Part shown: piece after piece, positions 6,095 to 7,185 of the stretch | Layout: the number at the start of each line of letters is the position of its first letter | How positions within the stretch are numbered: the stretch's first letter is position 1 | Made by a program: the position numbers and the translations under genes | NCBI GenBank assembly: GCA_029933295.1 | Contig: JAOZOL010000023.1 | Coordinates: 1-7,185, forward strand | Length of the DNA: 7,185 nucleotides | Source: Desulfobacterales bacterium | GTDB taxonomy: Bacteria; Desulfobacterota; Desulfobacteria; Desulfobacterales; Desulfosalsimonadaceae | Direction of reading: 5' to 3' | Notes under the pieces: model-generated | What the model was told of the DNA's origin: nothing | Seen by the model: only the letters and a program-made list of their open reading frames with translations | The model's database searches: none

Positions 6095-7185
6095 TTATGT
6101 TAAATATCCTTCGATCATTACATCATCATCAAACCGCCGCACGGTAATGTCTTTTACCGGAATGCTCCGGGACATCAGATCCGGCCCGGTTCCGCTACAC
6201 ATGGACACCCCGTCATCACCGCCAAGAATCTTTGGTGCATAGAAAAAACAGATTTTGTCAACGATTTCAGCCTTCAGCGATGCTGCGGCCACCTGTCCGC
6301 CGCCTTCAATCAAAAGGCTGGTAATTTCCATTTGCCCCAGCCGGATCATGAGGGCATTCAAATCTATCCGGCTGTCTTTAATATCTGCATCGATAACGCG
6401 GGCCCCCATTTTTTCAAGCCGGTTTTTTTTAGATGATTTGGAATTGCCTGTAATAATTATCGTATCAGACTCTGATGCCACCTGCAACACTTTCGCATCT
6501 TCGGCGATGGACAGATTCGTGTCTAAAATGATCCGTTTCGGATCAACGCCTTTTTTATTTTCAAGGCGCGTGGTCAGGCTGGGATTATCTGTTTTGATCG
6601 TATTGATCCCCACCATAATCGCGTCTGCTGAGTGTCGCAACCCGTGAACATATTTTCTGGAAGCTTTGCCGGTGACCCATTTTGAGTCCCCTGTCCGTGT
6701 GGCAATCCGGCCATCTAATGTTGCTGCACATTTTAAAGTGACAAAGGGCTTTTTTGTGAGAACATATTTGATAAAACTTTCATTTAATCGCTGTGCCCGG
6801 TTCCTGCAGATTCCGGATTCCACGGTAATTCCGTGCTGTTTTAAAAATTTTTCACCTCCGCCGCTTACATTCGGATTCGGGTCTGCCATTGCCATGACAA
6901 CACGTTTGATCCCTGCGGAAATAATTTTTTGGGTGCAGGGCGGTGTTCGTCCCTGGTGATTGCAGGGTTCCAGTGTCACGTATAAGGCCGCGCCTTTTGC
7001 AAGATTCCCGGCATCATTGATGGCATTCACTTCCGCATGAGGGCCGCCAACTGATTCATGCCAGCCTTTGCCGACAATTGTTCCCTCTGAAACCACGACC
7101 GCACCGACCATAGGATTCGGGGATGTATATCCTGCCCCTTTTGCCGCCAAATCCAGCGCTATGTTCATGAAATTCTGGTCGTTCA
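6095..7185 (-). CDS. ribD: Riboflavin deaminase/reductase RibD (first base beyond window edge)
   Basis: RibD is a bifunctional enzyme that deaminates the GTP cyclohydrolase II product and then reduces its ribosyl side chain with NADPH. The first in-window ATG is at 7168. Upstream codons continue in frame as N-D-Q-N-F and end at the edge with xTG (7184-7185), which could be ATG, GTG or TTG. The product MNDQNFMNIALDLAAKGAGYTSPNPMVGAVV would match the usual RibD start and places the zinc ligands at H50, C75 and C84, the same numbers as in E. coli RibD. So 7168 is probably an internal Met, the protein is about 363 residues, and one base is missing here. Numbered from that start, the deaminase domain has PHAEV at about 49-53 (proton-donating E52) and LEPCNHQGRTPPC at 72-84. 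The reductase domain begins near PFVTLKCAATLDGRIA at about 147 and contains LLIEGGGQVA. It is the first gene of the rib run seen here. Confidence 0.93.
   Translation of the reverse strand, partial: NDQNFMNIALDLAAKGAGYTSPNPMVGAVVVSEGTIVGKGWHESVGGPHAEVNAINDAGNLAKGAALYVTLEPCNHQGRTPPCTQKIISAGIKRVVMAMADPNPNVSGGGEKFLKQHGITVESGICRNRAQRLNESFIKYVLTKKPFVTLKCAATLDGRIATRTGDSKWVTGKASRKYVHGLRHSADAIMVGINTIKTDNPSLTTRLENKKGVDPKRIILDTNLSIAEDAKVLQVASESDTIIITGNSKSSKKNRLEKMGARVIDADIKDSRIDLNALMIRLGQMEITSLLIEGGGQVAAASLKAEIVDKICFFYAPKILGGDDGVSMCSGTGPDLMSRSIPVKDITVRRFDDDVMIEGYLT

Noticed and set aside
6255..6647. 130-codon open frame on the + strand opposite ribD
   Set aside because: It is antisense to conserved ribD reductase sequence, and its serine/isoleucine-rich product is typical of a shadow frame.
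1..7185. CRISPR arrays, tRNA or rRNA genes, insertion-sequence ends, attachment sites
   Set aside because: I looked through the window and saw no regularly spaced repeats, cloverleaf-like segments, transposase fragments or terminal inverted repeats. The coding density leaves no gene-free stretch over about 110 bases.

Overview
The window looks like chromosomal DNA of an anaerobic, sulfate-reducing type bacterium in the Desulfobacterota (Desulfobacterales-like). I infer this from the gene order ribD-ribE-ribBA-ribH-nusB and from a small four-cysteine protein that resembles ones I associate with this group. No database search was possible, so the taxon is an inference.

Layout. At the left, on the + strand, bases 1-763 hold a compact type II toxin-antitoxin cassette. 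It has a repeat-bearing promoter region, mazE (antitoxin), mazF (mRNA endoribonuclease toxin) overlapping it by one base, and a perfect 20-bp inverted repeat that acts as a terminator. Everything from 782 to the right edge lies on the - strand and reads as one long run: ribD (its first base is cut off by the right edge), ribE, ribBA, ribH, nusB, a TrpB2-type tryptophan synthase beta-like gene, a small cysteine-rich protein of unknown function, and a GloB/YcbL-like metallo-beta-lactamase-fold hydrolase. Gaps in this run are 1, 110, 33, 5, 42, 25 and 54 bases, with no convincing terminator inside it. The run converges on mazF, and the hairpin at 720-763 sits almost exactly midway between the two stop codons, so it should serve both strands.

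How the genes work together. RibBA makes both precursors: 3,4-dihydroxy-2-butanone 4-phosphate from ribulose 5-phosphate, and the pyrimidine from GTP. RibD deaminates and reduces the pyrimidine, RibH joins the two branches into 6,7-dimethyl-8-ribityllumazine, and RibE dismutates that to riboflavin. All motifs I could check in these enzymes are intact. NusB (antitermination, rRNA transcription) is a common passenger of ribH. TrpB2, the cysteine-rich protein and the hydrolase have no obvious role in flavin synthesis and may simply be co-transcribed housekeeping genes. MazEF is an accessory module inserted or retained at the operon's 3' boundary.

Most of the window is ordinary core metabolism. 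The points worth a second look are the direct repeats over the mazEF promoter, the symmetric bidirectional terminator, the uncharacterised four-cysteine protein between trpB2 and the hydrolase, and start-site questions for the hydrolase and ribD.
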